DNA of 55,327 bases from UBA9647 sp049522195 (GCA_049522195.1 JBEKOB010000025.1:1-55327); one strand, 5' to 3'; positions 28,701 to 36,258 are shown, counted from the stretch's first letter. Translations and numbers: made by a program. Notes: generated by a model from the letters alone, not told the origin.

Positions 28701-28759
28701 AATGCAGTTGCGCTAGCCAGAAGGAAAACAACCACTGCTGCAAGCATCTTACGATTCAC
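25745..28759 (-). CDS. Secreted GH13 alpha-amylase with T9SS C-terminal sorting domain
   Basis: A 1004-residue extracellular amylase. The signal peptide MLAAVVVFLLASATAFSQ is followed by an E-set/CBM48-like domain (VVFLPGEFNQWG), beta-sandwich linker domains to about residue 410, and a GH13 barrel. Its four regions are DITPNHT, GYRFDVYWG (nucleophile), IFLLAEDDG (acid/base) and MENHDEERI. The last 85 residues are a type A sorting domain for the type IX secretion system: NYPNPFNPTTRIAYDLP, LGEEVASL and GVYFLRLEAG. A GTG at 28759 after GGGG is chosen; the ATG at 28747 is an alternative. Copy 2 of this gene, truncated, is at 34322-35922. It heads the operon with GH57 and MalEFG. Confidence 0.93.
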   Translation of the reverse strand: MNRKMLAAVVVFLLASATAFSQDSVDVTFRYLPSNTSPSVVFLPGEFNQWGPNSNGVISQNAPSRMTQDPLTGVWTKTVRLQIGYLGGVVPGAYEYKFNEGGTTWLSDPLNPMTNANDQNDSYLYIRNPTIYQLIPNEKTFAVASTTPTISAYLFPKVGAAVDTSTITLKVGARFYSGLGRYYNATTNQFSFPMADRLPNGIHNVILSAGSSADTVSITVQAGYVQITNLSGFITRNPQRILYGVVQDAAIHSIRIVRNDVDTLSVTASLGNFVDTVQLREGLNTFKAVTRDTNNTLQVSDPISFTYLVNHAPDANIYFIGAGPSVIFNAQGIDPDSGQVATFLWSQDSRNPQQIAGVDGSKSQQFSVPKPTVPGEYYFTLIASDPDGNKDTTRSFFTILDGGIFQGSSLATVPQWVKQGRLYEMFFKSFTSQGTINAAIPMLPYLKSLGVNILWVMPIMENAAPINNRTGPGYNIKNFLKVAPEYGTNDDFKNFVTQAHALGLKIIVDITPNHTSYQHPFVLEARQYRERSPYWSFYQHTIIPHNTNGLGQTMTSDGFVYYTGFSDQLLNYNWSDVDARAYMIEVYKWWVRDCDIDGYRFDVYWGPHRRAGGGAGNELEMGAPVRKALKKLKPDIFLLAEDDGTGSGTEVIFGDRSGGVDAGYDWNLYGGAIKPFFFDVGSIENLHTKYFNNNFYPGPNASFMRFMENHDEERIIYQYQDSTYQKTMPVATTIFTVPGMPMIYSGQEVGYGLTVSDFYQRTRGVIDWKAAGRNILLPHYQRLTNIRSQFAAFSTQKFVRLTSGNGLVYAYARPQNGVAGIVAVNFSSTPQDVTLSLSSSVIDSTLQDGKSYVLSDLYSDSSFTVKFSGGAASIRLSLKAYGSSVCVLADSVKRLNLPVLVSVKRDLAASLPTNFILHQNYPNPFNPTTRIAYDLPSQSYVMLRVFNILGEEVASLAQGKQEQGRHVVQWNGVAASGLSCSSGVYFLRLEAGNNVSVKRMMLLK

Positions 28760-28767
28760 AGTTTCCC

Positions 28768-28953
28768 CTAAAAAAGTGTGTAAATAAAGGGGGCAATAGC
28801 CGACCCTTCTGTGAGTACGATAAAGAGCCCAAGCAGAAGAAGTACAGCAACGATAGGCCCGAGCCACCATTTCTTCCGGACACGCATGTAGGCCCAGAAT
28901 TCTCCGATGATGGAAAACTTGGACCTTCCTTTTTTTCGGTTCTTCATTGTCAA
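28768..28953 (-). CDS. DUF5989 family small membrane protein
   Basis: A 61-residue protein (shorter if a later Met is used) with a basic N-terminus (MKNRKKGRSKFS), a short amphipathic helix (EFWAYMRVRKKWW) and one membrane helix (GPIVAVLLLLGLFIVL), ending SAIAPFIYTLF. The KKWW-GPIVxVLLLLG-x-APFIYTLF pattern is that of DUF5989, known mainly as a partner of carbamoyltransferase and SxtJ genes. It lies 8 bp before the start of the secreted amylase and 165 bp after the carbamoyltransferase, with palindromes in that gap. It is probably an accessory membrane component of the carbamoylation module. The mechanism is unknown. Confidence 0.85.
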   Translation of the reverse strand: MTMKNRKKGRSKFSIIGEFWAYMRVRKKWWLGPIVAVLLLLGLFIVLTEGSAIAPFIYTLF

Positions 28954-28964
28954 TCCGTTTGGAA

Positions 28965-29059
28965 GGGCTTAAGCCCCTCGGGTGTTTTGGTTTGTTTTGT
29001 TCTCCCCGACCTGAAGGCCGGGGCAATTAGCTATCCAGCTGTCTGACAGATTCTCTGTC
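28965..29059. repeat. Cluster of three short palindromes (left edge of carbamoyltransferase cassette)
   Basis: Three different palindromes lie within 95 bp of non-coding DNA. GGGCTT/AAGCCC is at 28965-28976. CCCCG-A-CC / GG-C-CGGGG, with a TGAA loop and one mismatch, is at 29004-29023. GACAGA-TTC-TCTGTC is at 29045-29059. They lie between the carbamoyltransferase and the DUF5989 gene. No T-run follows, so ordinary terminators are unlikely. The same style (6-12 bp arms, 0-4 nt loop) recurs at 33241-33430. Confidence 0.75.
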
Positions 29060-29118
29060 GATGAAGAAATCCTTTTTGTTGACATTAGCACATCAGCTAC
29101 CGATTCCTGAGATGGTAT

Positions 29119-30855
29119 TCAGTCAAGCGCAAATTCCTCTTTTGAAATCTCGTCGAATTCCTCGGACATCTGACTCTTGTCCAGGATGGCATTTCCCATC
29201 ACGAGGAAGTCCATTTCCGTCCGCATAAAACATTTGAACGCATCATGGGGAGTGCAGACAATTGGCTCTCCGCGAACGTTGAAGGAAGTGTTGATCAGCA
29301 CCGGACAACCAGTTTGCCGCTCGAACTCCAGAAGCATGTCGTAGAACAGTTCGTTCTCATCCCGGGCAACCGTTTGAAGGCGGGCGGATCCATCGACATG
29401 TGTCACAGCAGGAATCTGGCGCTTGTCCTCCCTCACCTGTGCCGTGAGCAACATGTATGGACTCGGCCGGTCAATGTCGAAATACTCCGAAGAGCGCTCG
29501 AGCAAGACCGCGGGGGCAAATGGACGAAAGCTCTCACGGAACTTGATCTTCAAATTCACCTTCGAGCGATTCTCAGGATTCCTCGCATCGGCCAGGATGC
29601 TCCGATTGCCCAACGCCCTTGGACCCCATTCCATTCTTCCCTGAAACCAGCCGACAACGTTCTGTCCGGCAATCAGTCGTGCAGTTTCACGCAGCAGCTC
29701 TTCTCTTCCGTACGCCCGGTATTTGACGTCGATCCCCTCAAGGTACTCCTTGATTTCATCGTCTGTGAACTGAGGCCCAAGAAACGCATCGTGCCAGACG
29801 AACTCCCTTTTGTTCCCAAGAAGCGAATTATAGATGTGATACGCCACTCCCACTGCCCCGCCGGCGTCACCAGCAGCCGGTTGAATGAAGATGTCCTCAA
29901 ACTGTGTCCGCTTCAGAATCTGCGAATTCGCGACACAATTGAGCGCTACACCACCTGCGAGACAAAGATTCTTCATGGCTGTTTCGGCATGGAGATGGTT
30001 GGCCATCCGCACCATCAACTCATCAGTTACTTTTTGAAGGGAAGCTGCCACGTCTTTGTGAAATTGGTCGAGTGCACTTTCCGGCTCACGACGCGGTCGA
30101 CCGAACAATGTGTCAAATCTCTTGTTCGTCATCGTCAATCCGTAATCGTAACCGAAGTATTTCATGTTCATCTTATAGCTTCCATCTTCCTTCGGCCTGA
30201 TTAATTCCTCCATGATGAGATCGTAATAGAGCGGTTTCCCATACGGAGCGAGTCCCATTACCTTGTATTCAGCGCTATTGACCTTGAACCCCAGATAGTA
30301 CGTGAAGGCAGAATAGAGCAGTCCCAGCGAGTGAGGAAAATGAATGCACTTCATCAGGCGAATGTCATTCCCTTCGCCTACGCCGTATGTAGTGGTTTCC
30401 CACTCCCCCACACCATCGATCGTCAGAATCGCTGCCTTGTCAAACGGTGAGACAAGGAAAGCGCTGGCAGCGTGGGAAGCGTGGTGTTCCGAATACAATA
30501 TCGGACCATCGTAATCCAGCTCATTACGGATGAGTTGCGGAATCCACAGTTTGTCCTTGAGCCACACCGGCATTGATTTGAGAAATGAACCCAATCCCTT
30601 TGGGAATGTCGCCAGGTACGTGTAAAGCAGCCGCTCAAATTTGATGAATGGCTTGTCATAGAATCCGATATAATCGACCTCGTTCGCCGAGACACCCGCT
30701 TCACGCAGGCAATAATTGATTGCGTGAACGGGAAACTCGGCATCATGCCGAAGCCGTGTGAACCGTTCCTCTTGCGCCGCAGCGATCAACTTGCCATCAC
30801 GGATAATGGCGGCCGCCGCGTCATGATAAAAGCAGGATATGCCGAGGATTATCAT
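29119..30855 (-). CDS. Carbamoyltransferase (NodU/CmcH family)
   Basis: A 578-residue O-carbamoyltransferase that uses carbamoyl phosphate and ATP to carbamoylate a hydroxyl group through a carbamoyl-adenylate (known for the family). The N-terminal Kae1/TsaD-like domain begins MIILGISCFYHDAAAAII and carries EHHASHAASAFLVSPF, with metal-binding histidines, and the nucleotide segment LTIDGVGEWETTTYG. The C-terminal YrdC-like part has GPRALGNRSILADARNP and LINTSFNVRGEPIVCTPHDA. Full length for the family. It lies 7 bp after the SxtJ-like gene. The substrate is not known; with an SGNH protein as neighbour, a glycan or lipid-linked sugar is plausible. Confidence 0.95.
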   Translation of the reverse strand: MIILGISCFYHDAAAAIIRDGKLIAAAQEERFTRLRHDAEFPVHAINYCLREAGVSANEVDYIGFYDKPFIKFERLLYTYLATFPKGLGSFLKSMPVWLKDKLWIPQLIRNELDYDGPILYSEHHASHAASAFLVSPFDKAAILTIDGVGEWETTTYGVGEGNDIRLMKCIHFPHSLGLLYSAFTYYLGFKVNSAEYKVMGLAPYGKPLYYDLIMEELIRPKEDGSYKMNMKYFGYDYGLTMTNKRFDTLFGRPRREPESALDQFHKDVAASLQKVTDELMVRMANHLHAETAMKNLCLAGGVALNCVANSQILKRTQFEDIFIQPAAGDAGGAVGVAYHIYNSLLGNKREFVWHDAFLGPQFTDDEIKEYLEGIDVKYRAYGREELLRETARLIAGQNVVGWFQGRMEWGPRALGNRSILADARNPENRSKVNLKIKFRESFRPFAPAVLLERSSEYFDIDRPSPYMLLTAQVREDKRQIPAVTHVDGSARLQTVARDENELFYDMLLEFERQTGCPVLINTSFNVRGEPIVCTPHDAFKCFMRTEMDFLVMGNAILDKSQMSEEFDEISKEEFALD

Positions 30856-30862
30856 TGTTGAT

Positions 30863-31189
30863 TCAGAACGGCTGCTTGCTGCGTTCGATTGTGAGTTTCT
30901 CGCCCGCTTTCACACGCCAGTAGGTGGAACCAATTCCCGCCTTGCGATCGAGCAGGTCTTTGCCGATAACCTTTAGTACGATCGCTGCCGGCCCGATCAG
31001 GACGACATAAACGATGGTGAGGAGAAACAGAGCGTTTGCCTTCCCCAATGCATGGGCAAATTTCATCCAGTAGCCACGCACAATTCTCCAGATGCTTCTC
31101 TCTGTCACCAGTGTCCCTTCCTGGCTGTCAGAGGTATAACTCCACCTGTTCAGAAGGGTCTGAATGTGTTCCTGTTGTGCTTTCGTCAT
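30863..31189 (-). CDS. SxtJ-like small membrane protein
   Basis: A 108-residue protein with one or two hydrophobic segments (ALFLLTIVYVVLIGPAAIVLK) and the ending KDLLDRKAGIGSTYWRVK. Position and shape match the SxtJ-type membrane proteins that accompany carbamoyltransferases and DUF5989. The N-terminal 40 residues are polar and unlike other families. The assignment rests on the membrane pattern, the G-S-x-W segment and context, so it is less certain than its neighbours. Its ATG overlaps the SGNH gene stop by ATGA, and the carbamoyltransferase starts 7 bp downstream. It may anchor the carbamoyltransferase to the membrane (inference). Confidence 0.65.
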   Translation of the reverse strand: MTKAQQEHIQTLLNRWSYTSDSQEGTLVTERSIWRIVRGYWMKFAHALGKANALFLLTIVYVVLIGPAAIVLKVIGKDLLDRKAGIGSTYWRVKAGEKLTIERSKQPF

Positions 31190-33195
31190 TGCCGCTTTCC
31201 GCCTGATCTCGACATCTCCCGCCGGATGTGGTCCAGCAGGTCTCGTGCCTGGCTCTGCTCGGGATGAGCAGATACGATCGATTGCGCAACCGTTTCCGCC
31301 TCCGCGAACTTTCCGCCGCTGGCAAGGGCGACAGCCAGTAATTGCTGGGTTTCCACGATTGCAGCAGGCGCTATCCCATTCGTAAACTGCAGCGCCTTGC
31401 GAAATTCTCCGGCTGCTTGTTCAAACTCTTTCTTTCGAAGGCAGACAAACCCTATTCCCTGGTGCGCATAATAGCTCCCGGCTATCTTCAGGGATTTTCC
31501 AAAAGCCAGTCTTGCCGCGTCGTCATCACCGGCGTTAAGGAGAAGTTGACCCAGGCGGAGGAGCGGCGAAGGATTGAAAGGAGTCACTTTCGCAAGAGCC
31601 CGGTATTCTCCCGCAGCCTGCATTAGTTTCCCTTCTGATTCATATCGTTCGGCCGCCTTGACGTGGCCTTGTTCCCAGGTCAGTTCTCTCATCAGGCACG
31701 ATTTCGCCAGTCGTTCCAGATCAGTTCGCGCATCAAATTGTTGGACACTGATTCCCCCTTCGCGAAAAGGCCAGCTGTTCTTGAGCACGAACAGCCGAAT
31801 TGAGGCCATAACAGAATCCAGCGGCGTCACACACACTTCAGCCCTGTATTGGTCATCGCTCCGTTCCAGCTTCCAATTCCATTTCTCCTTTGGAGCAATG
31901 AATCCGTTGTCAGCGATCACCTGATAGAACGCTTTCGACAGAAGGAAGTAGCCATCGACATTCAAATGGACATGTTCCACTGCGTACCGATCGCCGATGA
32001 TCCCATGCTCCGAATTCTCCGCGATCAACTTCTCGGATTCTGCGACAGGCAAACCGTAGCGTGTGGAGACGTCACGGAGAATGTCGTTGAACTCGGACGG
32101 CGCTCGAAATCGTAATCCATCAAAGTCGCGCGCAAGCCGATACTCCCTTGATGCAGGTTCAAACCGGCCGGAGTTCTCATAAACCTTCGCCAACAAGAAA
32201 TGAGCCTTTGCAGGCAATGAATCGATTTTGAGTGCAGAAAGAAGTTGCTCCTCGGCGGCCCCGAAGTCCTTTTTCTCAAAGCAGTCTTCGGCTTCCTTAT
32301 AGTGTCGTGCCCACTCATCGCGTCTCGACGTCTCTAAGCCAGGTGAGAAGGTCGAAACGAATGGCGCGACTCCGCTCAGATTGCTTACCAACGTTCCGAA
32401 TGCAACCCGAATGTTGTTTGAAGCACCGATCTGCGCAATGTCTTCCAGATTGCCCCGAAAGTTGTTTCTGGCAGCGACATAGTCATTCGATCCGTACACT
32501 ATCTCCCGATTCCTGACCATCCCTTCCATCACAGTTGCTTCGCGACCTGGAGCCCGATCAGGGCCAAGCTTCTGCTTGAGTGCATTGACGCCGTCGCGGA
32601 AAAGCCTGAACGTTCTCCAGCTCTCCATCGCCAGATACGTCTTAACCACCCAGCGGCTTTTGCCCAGCCCCTCCGTGGAGCCAACACCGAGCGCACCATA
32701 GAATTCATTATGTCCACAGTAAATCAAAAGCGCATCAGGTTTATACGCAACGAGCTCCTTCGTGAAGTCTGCTACTGTGTAACTGTTTACCGCGGTGATG
32801 CCCAGGTTGACCACTTCGATGTTCTTGTCCGGCCACATCCTCTCAAGCCGGGCCTTCAGCATGCTTGGGAAGGAACCGTTGAACATGAAAGGATATCCCA
32901 GCGTCGACGACTCCCCGAGGCAGAAGATGCGGTACGTGTTGGGTCCCTTTTCCTTTTCAAACATCTCATTGGAGACGATCGCTCTGACCTGGATAGTGCG
33001 AAAATAGCGCTTTGTCACGTCCGGGTTGATCGTGTAATACGCTTTGCCGTTCACCACCGTTTCACGAAAGAGGCTCAGATCTCCTCCGTAATCGATGAAG
33101 CGAAGAATACCCTCCAGCAGCACAAAGAAGACCAGCGGCAGCAGCAGCATTATGAGACGGAAGGTGCGGGTCTTATTTCTTTCTTCGTTTGCCAA
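31186..33195 (-). CDS. SGNH-hydrolase-like protein with C-terminal TPR region
   Basis: A 669-residue protein with one N-terminal membrane anchor (LIMLLLPLVFFVLLEGILRF) and an SGNH/GDSL fold facing outward. Block I is FCLGESSTLGYP (Ser), block II gives NLGITAVNSYT, block III is IYCGHNEFYG, and block V is VEHVHLNVDGYFLL, where the usual DxxH appears as ExxH. Residues from about 285 to 345 and from 500 to the end look like TPR helices (AKAHFLLAKVYENSGRFEPA and similar). Family members act as esterases or acetyl/acyl transferases on glycans. The start at 33195 is a TTG without a clear ribosome-binding site. It is the first gene of the carbamoyltransferase cassette and overlaps the next gene by ATGA. 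Confidence 0.83.
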   Translation of the reverse strand: MANEERNKTRTFRLIMLLLPLVFFVLLEGILRFIDYGGDLSLFRETVVNGKAYYTINPDVTKRYFRTIQVRAIVSNEMFEKEKGPNTYRIFCLGESSTLGYPFMFNGSFPSMLKARLERMWPDKNIEVVNLGITAVNSYTVADFTKELVAYKPDALLIYCGHNEFYGALGVGSTEGLGKSRWVVKTYLAMESWRTFRLFRDGVNALKQKLGPDRAPGREATVMEGMVRNREIVYGSNDYVAARNNFRGNLEDIAQIGASNNIRVAFGTLVSNLSGVAPFVSTFSPGLETSRRDEWARHYKEAEDCFEKKDFGAAEEQLLSALKIDSLPAKAHFLLAKVYENSGRFEPASREYRLARDFDGLRFRAPSEFNDILRDVSTRYGLPVAESEKLIAENSEHGIIGDRYAVEHVHLNVDGYFLLSKAFYQVIADNGFIAPKEKWNWKLERSDDQYRAEVCVTPLDSVMASIRLFVLKNSWPFREGGISVQQFDARTDLERLAKSCLMRELTWEQGHVKAAERYESEGKLMQAAGEYRALAKVTPFNPSPLLRLGQLLLNAGDDDAARLAFGKSLKIAGSYYAHQGIGFVCLRKKEFEQAAGEFRKALQFTNGIAPAAIVETQQLLAVALASGGKFAEAETVAQSIVSAHPEQSQARDLLDHIRREMSRSGGKRQ

Positions 33196-33240
33196 TGAGC
33201 GATTGCTAGTGGTTAGTTACGTTAGACAGCTCGCCTGCTG

Positions 33241-33430
33241 TTCTTCGACAGTTATACTGTCGAAGAAGGCCCATGATGGAGTTGAACTCCATGAGGCCTG
33301 AAGAGGTTGCCAAGAGATCCTTTGCACCCAATCTAATGCCCCTGCAATTCGTTTGTAAAGGCCGAGTGTTGGACAGGGTCTGAGAGTGAAACTCTCGCAT
33401 GAGTTCCGTCCGACAGTTCAACTGTCGGAC
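33241..33430. repeat. Cluster of four short palindromes (right edge of carbamoyltransferase cassette)
   Basis: Four near-perfect palindromes occupy the 247-bp gap between the parvulin fragment and the SGNH gene. At 33241-33267: TTCTTCGACAGT arm, TAT loop, ACTGTCGAAGAA arm. At 33276-33292: ATGGAGTT-G-AACTCCAT, with GGCC on both outer flanks. At 33382-33396: GAGAGT-GAA-ACTCTC. At 33408-33430: GTCCGACAGTT arm, C, AACTGTCGGAC arm. The arms differ, but three centre on AGT(T)/(A)ACT and loops are 1-3 nt. None is followed by a T-run on either strand, which argues against simple terminators. Confidence 0.85.
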
Positions 33431-33442
33431 AACTTGATGCCA

Positions 33443-34321
33443 TTAGAATACGATTTTCCCCTGCGGAGGCTCAACGTTGAGCCATTCAATTTGTCTGTCC
33501 ACGAAGGGCACAGCGAACATCCTTCCCCCGAATCCAAGAATTCTGAATGTCATCATCGGAATCGGGCTGACCTTGATGCGGCTAAGACGGTCCTGATAGA
33601 TCATATATCCACGCGCCTCTCCTGCTTGAGTGAGGAACAGGTTCAGCAGCCTCTTCTCCTTCTGCCGCAGCAATTCATTTGTGGCACGTTGTTTCCTTCC
33701 AGCATATGCCGTGTCTGTCGGCTCACGCTGTGAATCCTTTAACATCAACTCAAAGTACAGGTATCCTGAACCTTCTTTGAGAGGACCATACCGCTGTCCG
33801 ACAAGCATTTGCCAGGCAATTTCGCCCACAGGATACCGATCTGAGACAGGAAACGGATCAGAGACCCCCTTTCGTTGACGCAGATTCACGTCACTGCACC
33901 AACGATCGATGACCTGTTCCAGTGACCTGCCGCTCTGAAGATCATTCAACGCTTCGTGCATCTCATCGAGTGAGGCAGTCCTGAGCTCGCGTATCTGCAC
34001 CCTCGGAATCACGACCGAGGAATCAGTCGATTGCATGAAGGAGAGTACCTCGGCGTCCGAAACCTTCGTCTGCCTCTTCAGGTAGAAGCGCATCGACTGT
34101 TCGAGGAAATTGTCATACCACGTTTCAAGCTGTTGCCGCACCGCCGGATACTTATCGAGCCCGCGGGTAAGTGCTTCCTGTGCCAGAAGCTCCTGCTGAA
34201 CCCACACTCGAAGCAAGGCATTGACCTGCTGTGGGATTGACCTGACCGTGACGCTGTCCAGGGTGAAGCCCTTCGCATACATCCTGTCAATGATCTCACC
34301 CAGAGTCCACGCCACGTCGCC
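33443..34321 (-). pseudogene. Parvulin-type peptidyl-prolyl isomerase, N-terminus missing
   Basis: About 290 readable residues of a SurA/PpiD-like periplasmic foldase. The chaperone helix region (VRSIPQQVNALLRVWVQQELLAQEA) is followed by a parvulin-like domain (VQIRELRTASLDEMHEALND, SLEQVIDRWCSDVNLRQRKG, PVGEIAWQMLVGQRYGPLKEG). A signal peptide and the first SurA-N helices are lacking: the reading frame continues from the truncated amylase at 34322 and hits a stop at 34349. A GTG at 34315 could start translation, but the product would remain cytoplasmic. It is best read as the 3' remnant of a gene whose 5' end was lost at the fusion point. The isomerase domain itself looks intact. Confidence 0.75.
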
Positions 34322-35922
34322 GGCGACCTCTCGCGGTACTGTCGGGCCTCAAGCACAAACGGATGCTGGTAGCTCGTATGATTCGGAGTGATGTCGACGA
34401 TCACTTTCAATCCAAGCGCATGCGCCTGGCTGACGAAGTTTTTGAAATCGTCATTCGTTCCGTACTCCGGCGCGACCTTTAGGAAGTTCTTGATATTGTA
34501 TCCATGGCCCGTCCGATTGTTGATGGGAGATGCGTTCTCCATGATCGGCATAACCCAGAGGATATTGACGCCGAGGCTCTTGAGATACTGCAGCATCGGG
34601 ATTGCTGCATTGATTGTCCCTTGCGGAGTCAATGACTTGAAAAACATTTCATAGAGTCGCCCTTGTGTCACCCACCGGGGAACAGTTGCCAGGGAAGAAC
34701 CCTGGAACGTCCCGTCGTCCAAAATTGTAAAGAAACTTCGCGTCGTATCTTTGTTGCCGTCCGGATCAGAGGCAATCAACGTGAAGTAGTATTCTCCCGG
34801 AACCGTTGGCTTGGAAACTGAAAACTGCTGACCCTTCGACCCATTGACGCCGGCGATTTGCTGAGGGTTTCGGGAATCCTGCGACCACAGAAACGTCGAT
34901 ACCTGTCCCGAATCCGGATCGATTCCCTGAGCGTTGAAGATGACATTTGGCCCTGCACCGATAAAATAGATGCTCGCATCGGGCGCGTGATTGACAAGGT
35001 ACGTGAACGAGACCGGATCCGACACCTGCAGTGTGTTGTTGGAATCCCGAGTTACAGCCTTAAACGTATTCAACCTTTCGCGAAGCTGCACGGTGTCAAC
35101 AAAGTTGCCCAACGACGCATTCACGCTGGTGGTGTCGACGTCATTTCTGACTACTCGGATCGAATGAATAGCGGCATCCTGAACTACGCCGTACAGAACT
35201 CGTTGCGGATTTCGCGTTACGAAGCCGCTCAGGTTTGTAATCTGAACGTAACCGGCCTGCACAGCAATCGAGACGCTGTCAGCTGAGCTCCCAGCGCTCA
35301 GGATCACCTTGTGGATACCGTTTGGCAGTCGGTCAGGAATCGGGAAGCTGAACTGTTTGGAGGTTGGACTGTAGAAACGACCCAGACCAGAATAGAGCCT
35401 GGCCCCTACCCTGAGGGTAATTGTGGAAGTATCTACGGCAGTGCCCACTTTCGGAAAGAGATAGGTCGAGATCGTCGGATTCGTGCTAGCCGTGATACCC
35501 GTCCGCTCATTCGGGACGAGCTGATAGATTGTCGGATTCGTCGGAAAGATGTATGAATTGCCCGCGTCGCTAGCATTGATCCTCGGATTCAAAGGATCAG
35601 CAAGCCACTTCGATCCATCTTCATTGAATTTGTATTGGTACGCTCCAGCAATCCCCTTTGGCGATGTCCCCGGAAATCCTATCATCAATCGGACGGTCTT
35701 TGTCCATACCCGCCCGGAAGGATCCCAGTTCATCGCGGAGGGAGAATTCGAAGGGATAATGCCGCCGACATTGGATGCCCAATTATTGAACTCTCCCGGG
35801 AGGTATACGATACCTGGTGAGGAGCTCGTTGGCTGGTAGCGGAAAGTGACATCGACGCTGTCCTGTGCTCTTGCCCCGAGGACCAGCAGTAACAACAAAA
35901 GCGAAATGATGTACTTCTTCAT
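34322..35922 (-). pseudogene. Truncated second copy of the T9SS GH13 amylase
   Basis: From the ATG at 35922 (MKKYIISLLLLLLVLGARAQ signal) the protein follows the secreted amylase at 25745-28759, with about nine in ten residues identical in the middle part. That covers the E-set domain, the linker domains and the start of the GH13 barrel through region I (DITPNHTSYQHPF). At about 34322, which corresponds to 27162 in the intact copy, identity stops abruptly within RQYRERSP. The frame then runs for about 80 residues through the parvulin gene in the wrong frame. Regions II to IV (nucleophile, acid/base, final Asp) and the T9SS tail are gone, so no active enzyme can be made. It may still be expressed as an N-terminal fragment. 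Confidence 0.88.
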
Positions 35923-36178
35923 GGAATGATCTGTTGTCTTCAAATGGGAAATCCCTGCCACTAGGGGGATTTCTTGTTGGGCGCATCGAGATACAAAGCC
36001 TGACGTTCTGAGGACGCGAACTCTGAAGGGTTGTCAAAGGGCCAGTTCAAACCTGGAATGCATGGCTGCAACTCCCACAAGTAGCTGGCCACCAACTTGA
36101 ACCTGCAACAGTCTGGCCCAGTGAGCCCGAGCACGGAGTCAACCCTCCCCTTACTCACCGGAATCCAACGCCATCTCA

Positions 36179-36198
36179 ACCACACTGTACAGTGTGGT
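36179..36198. repeat. 20-bp perfect palindrome
   Basis: ACCACACTGT/ACAGTGTGGT, with no loop, lies in the gap between the broken amylase and the Sus operon. It resembles in style the palindromes around the carbamoyltransferase cassette, but it could equally be an operator. Confidence 0.65.
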
Positions 36199-36240
36199 GA
36201 CTTTCGTAGAATTCCCCCTCCGGGCACAGAAACGAAAGAT

Positions 36241-36258
36241 CCCCTTCTAGGGGTTTTT
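36241..36258 (+). terminator. Small hairpin with T-run (terminator-like)
   Basis: CCCCT-TCT-AGGGG followed by TTTTT on the plus strand. No plus-strand gene lies upstream. Its tail GGGGTTTTTCATTT is shared with the stronger hairpin at 36386, so it may be an old copy of that terminator. Confidence 0.4.

Noticed and set aside
28768..33195. Saxitoxin-like biosynthetic cluster
   Set aside because: The SxtJ-like and carbamoyltransferase genes recall that cluster, but no amidinotransferase, polyketide-type synthase or cyclisation gene is present. Both families also occur widely in non-toxin settings.
33241..33430. CRISPR array
   Set aside because: The repeats are palindromes with different sequences and irregular spacing, not direct repeats with regular spacers, and no cas gene is present. 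No CRISPR array was seen elsewhere in the window.
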